A stretch of DNA of 64,000 nucleotides from UBA7398 sp964567545 (GTDB lineage: Bacteria > Actinomycetota > Actinomycetes > Nanopelagicales > Nanopelagicaceae), in assembly GCA_964567545.1 (NCBI GenBank), contig CAZMNB010000001.1:1-64000 (forward strand), read 5' to 3'. Each line of letters starts with the position of its first letter. The first letter of the stretch is position 1. The notes under the pieces are model-generated. The model was not told the origin of the DNA, made no database searches, and saw only the letters and a program-made list of their open reading frames with translations. Shown in pieces: positions 26,444 to 36,202 of this stretch. The translations under genes and the position numbers were made by a program.

Positions 26444-27321
26444 TAATTGTTTCGACGCCAAGTAAGTAGCGCTTTCGGAACTATTTTGGCAGTTACCGGT
26501 AAGGGCCCAACTCGTTCGCCATCACAATACGCAATCGCATCAGCTTCAATCGTGATTTCCTTGCAACGCCTAATCGAGACCGCTGGATGAGTAATATGTT
26601 TTCCGGAGAAAACTTTAGGAAAGACTTTTAGGAATTCATATTTAGATATTGGCGACAGGATCATTACATCAAAGAATCCATCTGTAATCGAGGCTTTAGG
26701 ACATACTTGCATCCCCCCGCCGTAAGAACTGCCATTAGCTACAGCTATTAACATCGCTTTGGATTGAAATCTTTGCCCATCGATGATGAAACTATAATCT
26801 TTCGGTTTAAAAATGGGCAATTCTAATGCGATTGCAACGTTATATTTCATTGGCCCTCGAATTGAAGTAATGAGATTCGCTCTTTCATTAACTACAGCGT
26901 CAAATCCCGTACTTAGAATATCTGCGAAATACTCACCATCCACTACGCCTAAGTCGATTGCCTCCGGTTGTTCGGTGAAAGCAAAATCCAGGATTTCAAG
27001 TGGATTATTTAAAGAAAGATTCTGCGACCTCACAAAATCATTTCCAGTTCCAGCTGGGATAACCAGCAAAGGGATTTTACTTTTCGCTAAAATTTGAATA
27101 ACTAGATGTACCGATCCATCTCCGCCAACTAAAATCACTTTCTCTATAGCGCCACTATTTATCTGAGCGGATAACTCTGCAATAGTAGTTGCGATCGAGT
27201 TCGTGGAGATTTCCTCGAAAACCATTTTTCGCGTTGAGAGCGATTGGCTGACTAATCCCCCAATTTTTCTTCCTTTACCACCGCCGGAAGTAGGATTGAT
27301 TACTAGAAGTGTTTTCTTCAT
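26443..27321 (-). CDS. Diacylglycerol/lipid kinase family protein
   Basis: A 292-residue lipid kinase of the DagK/YegS family. N-terminal LLVINPTSGGGKGRKIG, the nucleotide-binding VGGDGSVHLVIQ near residue 80-90 and IPAGTGNDFVRS near 112 identify it. The C-terminal lobe has the FADILSTGFDAVVNE motif and a late YCDGERVG. It may recycle diacylglycerol to phosphatidic acid; the substrate could also be another lipid alcohol. ATG overlaps the tatC stop (ATGA). Confidence 0.87.
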   Translation of the reverse strand: MKKTLLVINPTSGGGKGRKIGGLVSQSLSTRKMVFEEISTNSIATTIAELSAQINSGAIEKVILVGGDGSVHLVIQILAKSKIPLLVIPAGTGNDFVRSQNLSLNNPLEILDFAFTEQPEAIDLGVVDGEYFADILSTGFDAVVNERANLITSIRGPMKYNVAIALELPIFKPKDYSFIIDGQRFQSKAMLIAVANGSSYGGGMQVCPKASITDGFFDVMILSPISKYEFLKVFPKVFSGKHITHPAVSIRRCKEITIEADAIAYCDGERVGPLPVTAKIVPKALLTWRRNN

Positions 27322-28217
27322 CGCTTGCTCTTTTTTGCAACCGGTTTCCGCTTCGCCTTTTTAACAGCTGGCGCGATTTCAGATTCAGCGGCGGTCAATT
27401 CAGCTATTGAGGTGGGTTCGTCATCCAACAATGATGCAGAGCCATCATCGACTTCGAGTTTTCCTTTCTGCCGCTTTTTATCAATTAGTAGCGCGATTAC
27501 GCCACTGCCAAAATAGAAACCTATCAGTGGTAGAGCGAGTAATCCCATAGTAATTGGATCCCCAGTAGGCGTGAAAGCTGCAGTAAAGAGAGTGATTGCA
27601 AAGACTGCCAACCGCCATGGTTTCAAGATTCCTTTTCCAGTCAAAACGCCAGCCAGACTAAGCGAAACCAAGAAGACCGGAAGTTCAAATGCGATTCCAA
27701 AAAGCAGAATAACCCTCATTACAAAATCTAAGTAATCATCAAATTTAACTAAGTTCGACAGAGCATTCGGGGTAAATCCAAAAAGTACTTTGATTGCAAC
27801 GGGTAAAATTAGATAACCGAGAATAGCGCCGCCTGCGAAAAATGGCGTAGCGCAAACGATAAAGAGAATTGAATATCTTCGCTCTTTTTTATGCAATCCG
27901 GGAGCGACGAAGGCCCAAAGTTGATAAATCCAAAATGGCGCAGCCAAGATTACGCCAGTTAGCAGAGCCACTTTTATTTGCAGGTTTAAAGGTCCTAAAA
28001 CTCCGTTGATGTAGAGAGAACCACAATGCGTTGCACCAGTTATTTGCGCACGCTTCAAATCACATACCGGTTCCGAAAGCGTGGTAATTATTTGATTGTA
28101 AAAAATCCAACCAACAATCGAAAAAACCAGAATAAAAATGGTTGCTCGTACTACCCGTTTTCGAAACTCCCTTAAATGTTCCAATAACGGCATTCGGCCG
28201 TCAGCAGATGATGCCAT
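27318..28217 (-). CDS. tatC: TatC, twin-arginine translocase subunit
   Basis: A 299-residue polytopic membrane protein, the receptor of the Tat export pathway. It starts MPLLEHLREFRKRVVRA (family motif LxxHLxELRxR), has six hydrophobic segments to about residue 235, and a charged Lys/Arg/Glu-rich cytoplasmic tail of about 60 residues ending in a poly-basic stretch, longer than in E. coli but usual in actinobacteria. tatA lies 45 bases upstream; no tatB is seen. Confidence 0.94.
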   Translation of the reverse strand: MASSADGRMPLLEHLREFRKRVVRATIFILVFSIVGWIFYNQIITTLSEPVCDLKRAQITGATHCGSLYINGVLGPLNLQIKVALLTGVILAAPFWIYQLWAFVAPGLHKKERRYSILFIVCATPFFAGGAILGYLILPVAIKVLFGFTPNALSNLVKFDDYLDFVMRVILLFGIAFELPVFLVSLSLAGVLTGKGILKPWRLAVFAITLFTAAFTPTGDPITMGLLALPLIGFYFGSGVIALLIDKKRQKGKLEVDDGSASLLDDEPTSIAELTAAESEIAPAVKKAKRKPVAKKSKR

Positions 28218-28262
28218 CTCCGTTACGCTCGGGTAACCAAAATCGGTGTTTCGTTACCATTC

Positions 28263-28448
28263 CTACTTTTCTGCGGTAGGAGTGTCGCCCTTTTTATCTT
28301 CTTCTTTGTTTAATTCTTTAACTTCGCTTTTGAAGATCCGTAAGGAACGGCCTAAGGAACGCGCCGAATCTGGTAAACGCTTAGCGCCAAATAGCAGAAT
28401 AACCACTAGAAGTAGAATCAAGATATGTGATGGTTCGCGAAGAAACAT
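28263..28448 (-). CDS. tatA: TatA, Tat pore-forming subunit
   Basis: A 61-residue protein with one N-terminal membrane helix (ILILLLVVILLFGAKRLPDSAR), the FG-x-KRLP hinge and an amphipathic helix, then an acidic tail. I prefer the ATG at 28448, which has an AAAGGA ribosome site 5 bases upstream, over the ATG two codons earlier (28454). It precedes tatC in the same direction, and pafB-pafC lie upstream, the common actinobacterial order. Confidence 0.92.
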   Translation of the reverse strand: MFLREPSHILILLLVVILLFGAKRLPDSARSLGRSLRIFKSEVKELNKEEDKKGDTPTAEK

Positions 28449-28472
28449 GGCCATCCTTTACTTTTGAAAATG

Positions 28473-28512
28473 CGAAGGGCTTACTCCCTTCGACGGCAGC
28501 GCTTACGCTACC
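28473..28512 (-). terminator. Two tandem hairpins between pafC and tatA
   Basis: On the - strand: GGTAGCG-TAAG-CGCTGCC (28512-28495, one G-U) then CGAAGGG-AGTAAG-CCCTTCG (28492-28473), followed by CATTTTC. The 7-bp stems are strong but the T-run is poor. They may attenuate or partly terminate pafBC transcription, or protect the tatAC message end. Confidence 0.45.
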
Positions 28513-28559
28513 TCAAAAACCAATATTACGAAACGTGAAGCTCAAACTGCCCTTGAGGC

Positions 28560-29483
28560 TCAATAGTTGGAAAGGGCCACTTTAGATCGATTGATTACTT
28601 CTTGCTTAAGTAGGGCTGGGGTCAATATCGAAATATGCCCCGCATTGGCCATCACGTTTCGGATCATCCATTCATTATCCCAAACTTCTAATTTAGCGGT
28701 CATCCCAGCATCGTCCAACTCTGTTAAACGTTGCCGAATATTCTCTACGAAATATAAAGATGTCCGATCATATTTAAAAGTGATTACTTCAGCGGTAGTT
28801 GCGCGTAACTCCGCAGCTGAATTGGGAGTTCGATCCTGATTAGAATCTATAGTAGTGGCTTCACAAGTTAAAATCCGTGAGATCGCAAAAGTACGATTCG
28901 CTTTGGAATTAAAACACCATGTGAAAAGTAGGAACTCCTCACCTTGTTGCACTATCTCTATCGGGGCAATTTTTCTTGAGGTAATGGAATCTTTGGAAGT
29001 GTTCAAATAACTTATTAAAAGGGATTTATGATTTCTTATCGCCTCGGCTATCAAATCTATAAAAGGTAAGCTCCGATCGTCGCTATAGAGGGATGGAACT
29101 GCAGTTGAGCTTTCCATCAAATTCTGAAGTTTGGCTTGCAAATCCTGTACGATTCCTTTCTTTGAATCATCATCAATCTGGGTACGAATCACATCCAATC
29201 CCATGATCAGAATAGATAGCTCTTCGCCACTTAGTTTTCTCGGTAGATTCAGATTTTGTGGTTCGCGTACTGTGACAAATCCATTTTCAAAAGAGAGATC
29301 TATCAATTCAAGTGGAGTGTATTGAGGCAATCCGCACATAAAGATGAGATTCAGATCAGCTAATATTTCTTTTTCGCTAACTTTAAATTCTTTAGCTAAA
29401 TCATCAATCGCTATTCCTTGGTGTGCAAGTATAAACGGAATCAAATCAAGTAATCGCGCAGTTCTCGATAATGGCTTATCCAA
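28560..29483 (-). CDS. pafC: PafC, WYL-domain transcriptional regulator
   Basis: A 307-residue regulator with an N-terminal winged helix (RLLDLIPFILAHQGIAID, DLAKEFKVSEKEIL) and a WYL domain from about residue 155 onward, then a WCX-type tail. With PafB it forms the PafBC complex, which activates the LexA-independent DNA damage response in mycobacteria. It overlaps pafB by eight bases. Despite the historical name, it is not needed for pupylation itself. Confidence 0.86.
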   Translation of the reverse strand: MDKPLSRTARLLDLIPFILAHQGIAIDDLAKEFKVSEKEILADLNLIFMCGLPQYTPLELIDLSFENGFVTVREPQNLNLPRKLSGEELSILIMGLDVIRTQIDDDSKKGIVQDLQAKLQNLMESSTAVPSLYSDDRSLPFIDLIAEAIRNHKSLLISYLNTSKDSITSRKIAPIEIVQQGEEFLLFTWCFNSKANRTFAISRILTCEATTIDSNQDRTPNSAAELRATTAEVITFKYDRTSLYFVENIRQRLTELDDAGMTAKLEVWDNEWMIRNVMANAGHISILTPALLKQEVINRSKVALSNY

Positions 29484-30423
29484 TTTGCACCAACTTCTGC
29501 AGGGATTCGACTACGGATGATTTCAAATCAGCTGGCGAGACCACAATTACATCCGCCCCATGCCAGAGAATTTCCTGGAGCGTTTGAGAGCGGTTTATCT
29601 CGCTGAATTGAATCGTGTCCCATTCAGCGTCGTTGCGAATAATTTCTGATTTAAGGCGTAGCGCAAGACACCTGGCTTTCCGGACTAAAACAACAATTGG
29701 AATCTCTGGGCTTTCTTGCAGCATCACTAAATGTTCTGAAATATTAAAATTCTCGGGTGGTTTGAAAGCTTTGATTTGCCCAATTGCCTTACATTCGTTA
29801 GCAATCCGGGCAATCTTGAAAACTCTAATAGCCTCCTTATTAATATCTCGACCTACTAAATACCATTGGCCGCGCCAAGCAGCTACCCCATATGGCTGTA
29901 TCTCGCGGGGCTCTAAAATATTTTCAGAATTTGGATAATCGAAACTTATATTTTGAAAGTTTATGGTGGTTCGCCAAATTTCGGGGAAATTCAGATTATC
30001 TGTTGCGATATGAATCGGAGCATCTATGTAGGTTGTGACATCATTTTCAATTCCCAAAGAACGTAATTTACGTAATGCGCTTTGCGCGGAATCCGAAAAT
30101 ATTGCCTCTTGCCAGGTTTTAGCTGCGAGGGCTAACAAGGAGAGTTGTTGCGCATTTAGATTGTTCAACGAAAGCGAATAATCGGTCGATTTAATTCGAT
30201 ATCCGGGTTCATCCTCGAAAAGCGGGTCTAGTCCACCAACTTCTATGTTGATTCCAAGATTCCGTAAATCATCTTTATCTCGTTCAAACATTCGCTCCAT
30301 TGCCTCTGCTGAGCCGCTATAGCCCGCAACAACTCGGAAGATTTCGCTCTTTTTTATGAACCGCTGCGCAGCTAATAGCGCCATTGTGAGGTTTATTAAG
30401 CGTTCTGTTTTCCCAATGGACAT
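29476..30423 (-). CDS. pafB: PafB, WYL-domain transcriptional regulator
   Basis: A 315-residue homologue of pafC with the same layout: winged helix at residues 1-70 (RLINLTMALLAAQRFIKKSE), central region with LSLNNLNAQQLSLLALAAKTW, and a WYL domain near 160-235 (QPYGVAAWRGQWYLVGRD). ATG 30423 follows a leaderless-type -10 box. It heads the series pafB-pafC-tatA-tatC-dagK-helY-exonuclease-lnt-ppm1. pafA, pup, prcA/prcB and dop, which normally sit just upstream, are absent. Confidence 0.86.
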   Translation of the reverse strand: MSIGKTERLINLTMALLAAQRFIKKSEIFRVVAGYSGSAEAMERMFERDKDDLRNLGINIEVGGLDPLFEDEPGYRIKSTDYSLSLNNLNAQQLSLLALAAKTWQEAIFSDSAQSALRKLRSLGIENDVTTYIDAPIHIATDNLNFPEIWRTTINFQNISFDYPNSENILEPREIQPYGVAAWRGQWYLVGRDINKEAIRVFKIARIANECKAIGQIKAFKPPENFNISEHLVMLQESPEIPIVVLVRKARCLALRLKSEIIRNDAEWDTIQFSEINRSQTLQEILWHGADVIVVSPADLKSSVVESLQKLVQIG

Positions 30424-30435
30424 GAGAGAAGGCTA
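30424..30435 (-). promoter_or_regulatory. Leaderless-type -10 box for pafB
   Basis: On the - strand TAGCCT (30435-30430), six bases, then ATG at 30423. No Shine-Dalgarno. Confidence 0.6.
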
Positions 30436-30495
30436 CCGACCTTGCTAGGCTTCTGCTCTGCTGAAAGTTATCAAATACTAAAAGATTGGTTGTAG

Positions 30496-30999
30496 ATGAA
30501 GAAATATCTGGTTCTGCCCGTAACTTTATTAATGTCAATAACCCTAGCAGCATGCAGTACTGATGGAGGAACTGAAACTGTGACTAACAATCAAAGTAAT
30601 TCAAATTCAACGGTAGGACTTCCAGTTGTAACTGGGGCCGCCGGTACGCAACCAGTAATCACCGCTCCGACTGGCACGCCACCTGCCACAATGCAAACTA
30701 AGGATTTGATTGTTGGTACTGGTGATGTAGTTCTGCCAACTTCTACGCTGACAGTTCAGTACGTCTTAATGGCCTGGTCAACTGGGAAAATTGTGGAATC
30801 TTCATGGAGCAGCGCGCCTGCAACTTTTCCATTGAGCGGAGTTATAACCGGCTGGCAAGAAGGCATGCCTGGCATGAAAGTTGGCGGTCGGAGATTATTG
30901 GTGCTTCCACCAGATAAAGGTTATGGCGCAGCTGGTGGCGGTCCGATCGGTCCAAACGAAACCTTAATCTTCGTAGTGGATGTCATTTCTATTAGTTAA
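30496..30999 (+). CDS. FKBP-type peptidyl-prolyl isomerase lipoprotein
   Basis: A 167-residue exported lipoprotein. The signal peptide ends in the lipobox LAAC with Cys20 as the lipidation site; a Ser/Asn/Thr-rich linker runs to about residue 60; the FKBP domain fills the rest (KDLIVGTGDVVLPTSTLTVQ, GVITGWQEGMPGMKVGGRRL, PPDKGYGAAGGG, LIFVVDVISI). It is a single-domain FKBP that assists folding outside the membrane. It is divergent from pafB and convergent with trmI (3-base gap). FKBP genes are frequent neighbours of pafBC in actinobacteria. Confidence 0.9.
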   Translation: MKKYLVLPVTLLMSITLAACSTDGGTETVTNNQSNSNSTVGLPVVTGAAGTQPVITAPTGTPPATMQTKDLIVGTGDVVLPTSTLTVQYVLMAWSTGKIVESSWSSAPATFPLSGVITGWQEGMPGMKVGGRRLLVLPPDKGYGAAGGGPIGPNETLIFVVDVISIS

Positions 31000-31002
31000 T
31001 AA

Positions 31003-31863
31003 TCACTCATCATCAGCGGCGCCGTACGCACCCTTTGCAGGGCGACGGCGCCGTTTTAACGCAATCGTGCCTTCCGCAACTTTTCTGGCAAAAATAATAA
31101 ATCCAGTATGAGCGTTCATTTTATGTTGTGGTCTCACCGCAAGTCCTTCATGATGCCATCCGCGAATTAACCCTTCGAAACTTTCTGGTTCAGTAAATCG
31201 ACCATCTTCTTTTAAAGCCTCAGCCAGTTTAGAAAGTTGTGTTGTAGTTGCAACATATGCCGCGAAAACACCACCAGGTTTCAAGGCTCTGTATCCCATT
31301 TCCACACAATCCCATGGGGCTAACATATCTAAAATTACACGATCGAAATCCGAGGCGTGTGCTATTTCTTGTACCGCGCCAACTGAAAGTTGCCAATGTT
31401 TGGGTTTGTCACCGAAATATGCAATTACATTAGATTCCGCGATCAATGCAAAATCTTCGCGTTTTTCAAATGAATGTACCAAACCTTGAGCTCCTACGGC
31501 GCGCAATAGCGAAATACTCAAAGCACCGCTCCCCGCGCCGGCTTCCAAAACTTTAGCGCCAGGGAAAATATCGGCATAACCTAGAATCAATGCAGCATCT
31601 TTTGGATAGACAATAGTGGCACCACGTGGCATAGATAGCACGAAATCAGTAAGTAGCGGTCGAAAAGCTTGATATTTCGTACCAGCGTTAGTTGAGAAAG
31701 TTGTACCTTCAGGTGCGCCAATTAATACGTCATGTTCCAACCAGCCTTTATGGGTATGAAACTGACCTCCTGCAATGAGATTAATTGAATATAGCTTTCC
31801 TTTTTCGTCGGTTAGCTGAACTCGATCGCCAATTCTAAACGGTCCCGAAGGATTGAAATTCAT
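31003..31863 (-). CDS. trmI: tRNA (adenine-N1)-methyltransferase TrmI
   Basis: A 286-residue enzyme making m1A58 in the T-loop of tRNAs. A small N-terminal beta domain (GPFRIGDRVQLTDEKGKLYS) precedes the SAM-binding fold (VLEAGAGSGALSISLLRAVG near residue 108) and DRVILDMLAPWDC (near 182). A basic C-terminal tail (KRRRRPAKG) follows. In mycobacteria it stands next to the ARC/Mpa-dop-pup cluster; here that cluster is missing. Leaderless -10 box upstream. Confidence 0.92.
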   Translation of the reverse strand: MNFNPSGPFRIGDRVQLTDEKGKLYSINLIAGGQFHTHKGWLEHDVLIGAPEGTTFSTNAGTKYQAFRPLLTDFVLSMPRGATIVYPKDAALILGYADIFPGAKVLEAGAGSGALSISLLRAVGAQGLVHSFEKREDFALIAESNVIAYFGDKPKHWQLSVGAVQEIAHASDFDRVILDMLAPWDCVEMGYRALKPGGVFAAYVATTTQLSKLAEALKEDGRFTEPESFEGLIRGWHHEGLAVRPQHKMNAHTGFIIFARKVAEGTIALKRRRRPAKGAYGAADDE

Positions 31864-31875
31864 AGTGACACAATA
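31864..31875 (-). promoter_or_regulatory. Leaderless-type -10 box for trmI
   Basis: On the - strand TATTGT (31875-31870), six bases, then ATG at 31863. Confidence 0.6.
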
Positions 31876-31884
31876 TCGATAGGA

Positions 31885-32565
31885 TTAACTTAATACTAAT
31901 CTTTGAAAAATATCGTTCAATTTCCGAAAATCCAAATTTTGCAGCGACGGCACTATCTGCAAACGTGAACTGCTAGGCAACTCCCCTAGATGTGAAATTC
32001 CAATAACAGCGGCACCGCTTGCAATAGCCGCGGTGACTCCAACAAACGAATCTTCTAATATTAAACAATCTCGAATATCCACCTTTAAAGAATTGGCAGC
32101 CTTCAAATATCCCTCTGGGGATGGTTTACTCTCGCTTACATCGTCAGCAGAAACAGTGGTTTTAAAACGTTCGATTCCGATCGAGGCAATTGCAGCATTA
32201 ACCAATGATCGCGAACTAGCCGTAACCATCGCCATTGGCACCTTTGACTCGAAACAACTATCAAAAAGCGATAGCGCACCAAGTGCATACGGCACCCCAT
32301 TTGACAATTTTTTCTCCATAAGTGAAATCAAATTCTTAGCAAAATATTCTGCGCTTTCTTGATGATTGGTTTTCGTTGCCATGTAGGCTCCTACTCGCGG
32401 CATCGGCCCGCCCAAGCAAGCTATTTGATCTTCTTCATTCCAATCTGTATTGAAAGTAGCCATCAACTCCTGCTCTGCTGCTAACCAAAGCGGTTCAGAA
32501 TTTATTAAAGTGCCGTCCATATCCCACAAAATTGCTTTTAAACCTAATGTGTTTTCAGGTGGCAT
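31885..32565 (-). CDS. HAD-superfamily hydrolase (phosphatase/phosphomutase type)
   Basis: A 226-residue HAD hydrolase, subfamily I. Motif I is ILWDMDGTLINSEPLW near residue 15, motif II VTASSR near 117, motif III Lys in SKPSPEGYLKAA and motif IV LILEDSFVGVTAA. It resembles beta-phosphoglucomutase-like phosphatases; the substrate cannot be told. The ATG at 32565 overlaps the metH 3' end by 11 bases, favoured over a start further upstream, so it is translationally coupled to metH. Confidence 0.85.
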   Translation of the reverse strand: MPPENTLGLKAILWDMDGTLINSEPLWLAAEQELMATFNTDWNEEDQIACLGGPMPRVGAYMATKTNHQESAEYFAKNLISLMEKKLSNGVPYALGALSLFDSCFESKVPMAMVTASSRSLVNAAIASIGIERFKTTVSADDVSESKPSPEGYLKAANSLKVDIRDCLILEDSFVGVTAAIASGAAVIGISHLGELPSSSRLQIVPSLQNLDFRKLNDIFQRLVLS

Positions 32566-35500
32566 TGAAATATTTAGCTTCCGGATGGTGCACAATTATT
32601 GCTGAAGTGGATTGTTCGGGATGTAATTGGAATTCTTCGGATAATTCCACACCAATTCTTGAAGGATCTAAAAGCTCACAAAGCTGCACTTGCTGTTCTA
32701 AATCCGGACAAGCAGGATATCCAAAACTATAACGAGAACCTCGGTACTCTTGATCCAAAATCCCAATGAGCGTTGCTCCGTCTTCATTGCGAAATCCCAT
32801 CTCTTCGCGAACTCTGCCATGCCAATGCTCAGCTAGCGCTTCGGTTAATTGCACCGACAATCCATGCAATTCTAGATATTCTCGATAGCGATCTTCCGCA
32901 AAAAGTTTTCCCGTGGCTTGACTTACCGACTCTCCCATTGTTACTACATGGAATGCCACCACATCAACTTCTCCTGAATCTTTTGATTTGAAAAAATCAC
33001 TTAAACATAATCTACGATCGCGACTCTGTCTCGGAAAAGTGAAACGTAATCGCTCTTTTCCAGCATCGGATCCATCGTGATGCAAAATGATTAAATCATT
33101 TCCCTCGCTAACACATGGAAAATAGCCGTAAACCACCGCTGCGTTAAGCCATCCATGAGATTGCGCCTCATTCATAAGCGTTCGTAGTCTTGGCCGCCCT
33201 TCGTTCTCAACCATGGATTCGTATTCACCGCGCCCGCCTTTTAACCCCCATTGCCCCATGAAGAGTGCGCGTTCATCAATGGCACCTGCGTAATCTGCAA
33301 GTGCAATACCTTTTACAACTTTGCTTCCCCAAAATGGTGGATTGGGGACGGAATTATCGGATGCGACATCACTTCGTTTTGTATCAATTTCAGAATCAAT
33401 TGGCGCAATCTTTACCGATCGCGTTCTTCGGGCTTTTAGTTCTGGTAACTTCGCATCTGGATCGCCTCGTTTGATTAACATCATGGTATCCATCAATTTC
33501 AAACCTTCGAAAGCATCTCGGGCATATCTAACTGTTCCCGGAAAAATATTTGCGAGATCTTGTTCCACAAAAGTTCTGGTCAGGGCCGCACCACCCAAAA
33601 TGACAGGCCATTTTTCTGCCAGCTTACGAGATTCAAGTTCCAGTAAATTCTCCTTCATGACCACAGTAGATTTAACTAACAAACCACTCATGCCGATTAC
33701 GTCTACATTTTTGCTTTCTGCAGCATCAATTATTTGATTGATCGTTTGTTTGATTCCGATATTCACAACGGTATAGCCATTATTTGTTAAAATTATGTCA
33801 ACTAAATTCTTGCCGATATCGTGCACGTCGCCTTTTACGGTTGCTAAAAGCATAGTGCCGCGACCAGCATCATCAGTTTTCTCCATATACGGTTCGAGAA
33901 TCGCAACGGCGTTTTTCATCACCTCTGCAGATTGCAGTACGAAAGGTAATTGCATCTCCCCTTTGCCGAAAAGTTCTCCGACAACTTTCATGCCTTCTAG
34001 AAGATAATCGTTGATTATTGTTAGCGGTGGAATCTTTGCGGTTAAAGCTTCTTGCAAGTCTTTCTCTAACCCAACCTTTTCGCCATCAATGATTCGACGC
34101 GACAATCTTTCGCCAAGTGGTAACGCGGCGAGTTCAGCGGCCCGACTTTGGCGGTTATTTGTAACCTCGACGCCTTCGAAAAGTTCCAGAAATTTTTGTA
34201 ATGGATCATAAATACAATGATCGCCATCGTATTTACGCCGATCATAAACTAGATCTAACGCGACTTCTAGAATTACCGGGTCTATTCGGGAGATTGGCGT
34301 GATTTTTGAAGGATGCACGATTGCAGAATCAAGACCCGCTTTAACTGCTTCAGCTAGGAATACCGAATTCAATACAATTCTGGAAGCTGGGTTTAAGCCG
34401 AATGAAACGTTACTCACCCCAAGTGTTGTTTGAACATCTGGGAATTCTTCCTTCAATGTTCTAATTGCATTTATGGTTTCGATCGCATCTTTTCTTGTTT
34501 CTTCTTGTCCAGTCGCAATTGGAAAGGTAAGACAATCGATCATAATGTCGCAAGTTGCGATGTCCCAATTTGAATTCAAATCCATGATTAACCGTCGCGC
34601 AACCTTTAGCTTCCATGCTGCAGTTCTGGCCTGACCTTCTTCATCAATTGTTAATCCAATTACGCTTGCGCCATGTTCTTTAACAATTGGCATTATGCGA
34701 GCAAACCTTGAATCTGGTCCGTCGCCATCTTCGTAATTAACTGAATTAATTACGGATCGACCGCCAAGATGTTCTAGTCCAGCTCGGATAACTGCTGGTT
34801 CAGTTGAGTCTAAAACAATTGGCAAAGTGGCGCTGGTGGCTAATCTGCTGGCGAGTTCTGCCATATCTTTTACGCCATCTCGACCGACATAATCAACTGA
34901 TAAATCCAACATATGTGCACCATCTCGAATTTGATCGCGCGCAATCTCTAAACAGCTCTGCCAATCTTCCGCAATAAGTGCGTCGCGAAATGCTCGCGAA
35001 CCATTTGCGTTCGTCCGCTCACCAATCGCCAGATATGTTAAATCTTGTCTAAAGGGCACAAATTGATAAAGTGAAGATGCGCCAGCTTCGATTTCTGGCG
35101 CTCTGGTAGTTATTTTTCGGCCACGCAATAATTTGGAAACTTCAGCTAGATGTGCTGGGGTGGTGCCGCAACAGCCGCCAATTAGTGATACGCCATAGTT
35201 TTCAACAAAAGTTTCTAGTGCCGCTGCTAACTCCAAAGGCGATAATGGGTAAAGCGCACCATCTGGACCCAGAATTGGTAATCCAGCATTGGGCATACAT
35301 GAAATTCCAACTTGCGAACTCTTACCCAAGGTCCGTAAATGCTCGCTCATCTCGGCTGGACCGGTTGCGCAATTTAAACCGATTAAATCTATGCCAAGCG
35401 GTACTAAAGCGTTAAGGGCAGCGCTAATTTCTGAACCAAGCAACATCGTGCCGGTAGTTTCAACCGTAACCTGTGCAATCAGGATGAGATCGCGTTCAGT

Positions 35501-36174
35501 CTTATCTATTACCGAACGTGCGCCGTTGACGGCTGCCTTGGCTTGTAATAGATCTTGGGTTGTCTCTATTAATAACGCATCACAACCACCATCAACTAAA
35601 CCTTGGGACGCTAACGCATAAGCTTCTTTCAATTTCTGATAAGTCGTATGACCTAAGGTAGGCAGCTTCGTTCCTGGTCCAAGGGAACCTAAAACCCATC
35701 TAGGTGAATCCTCAGTCGAGAATTCATCAGCAACGCTTCTAGCGATTTTTGCGCCAGCAAAGGCAAGTTCGTAAATGCGATCTTCAATTCCATATTCAGC
35801 AAGGTTTGCCCAATTAGCGCCAAAAGTATTGGTTTCTACCGCGTCAACACCTGCGTTGAAATACTCTCGATGAATGCCAGCCACCACTTCTGGTCTAGTT
35901 ATATTAAGAATCTCGTTACAGCCTTCATGGTCTTGAAAGTCAGCCATAGAAGGATTGGCAGCTTGCAACATTGTTCCCATTGCGCCATCGGCAATTACTA
36001 CTTGAGTAGCTAAAGCGCTCCGCAATGAACCTGGNNNNNNNNNNNNNNNNNNNNNNNNNNNNNNNNNNNNNNNNNNNNNNNNNNNNNNNNNNNNNNNNNN
36101 NNNNNNNNNNNNNNNNNNNNNNNNNNNNNNNNNNGCAATGAACCTGGAATTTTGCCTGCGTTAAGGGAGCTCAT
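32555..36174 (-). CDS. metH: Cobalamin-dependent methionine synthase (interrupted by artificial N gap)
   Basis: MetH transfers the methyl group of methyltetrahydrofolate to homocysteine via B12. Order: homocysteine domain (zinc Cys in GLNCATGP and GGCCGTTPAH), pterin domain (GERTNANGSRAF), B12 domain with DVHDIGKN (His ligand), and the AdoMet activation domain to the end. 100 N (36035-36134) interrupt the 5' end. The 13 bases on both sides are identical; merging them gives one frame starting ATG at 36174 with N-terminus MSSLNAGKIPGSLRSALATQ, about 1168 residues. Leaderless -10 box TAACCT 7 bases before that ATG supports the start. No B12 riboswitch fits in the 28-base spacer. Confidence 0.92.
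36035..36134. other. Assembly gap 1 (100 N), contigs overlap
   Basis: Exactly 100 N. The 13 bases GCAATGAACCTGG end the left contig (36022-36034) and begin the right contig (36135-36147). Joining them on that overlap restores one metH frame, so the gap is a placeholder with no missing sequence (113 bases too many). Confidence 0.9.
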
Positions 36175-36181
36175 TCGCCGA

Positions 36182-36202
36182 AGGTTATCGTAGGGTAGGT
36201 CT
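36182..36202. promoter_or_regulatory. Divergent leaderless promoters of metH and the PAC2 gene
   Basis: On the - strand TAACCT (36187-36182) lies seven bases before the metH ATG at 36174. On the + strand TAGGGT (36191-36196) lies six bases before the PAC2 ATG at 36203. The two start codons are only 28 bases apart, so the -10 boxes nearly abut and the two polymerases would compete. Confidence 0.6.

Noticed and set aside
36175..36202. Cobalamin riboswitch for metH
   Set aside because: Only 28 bases separate the divergent start codons; no space for the aptamer.
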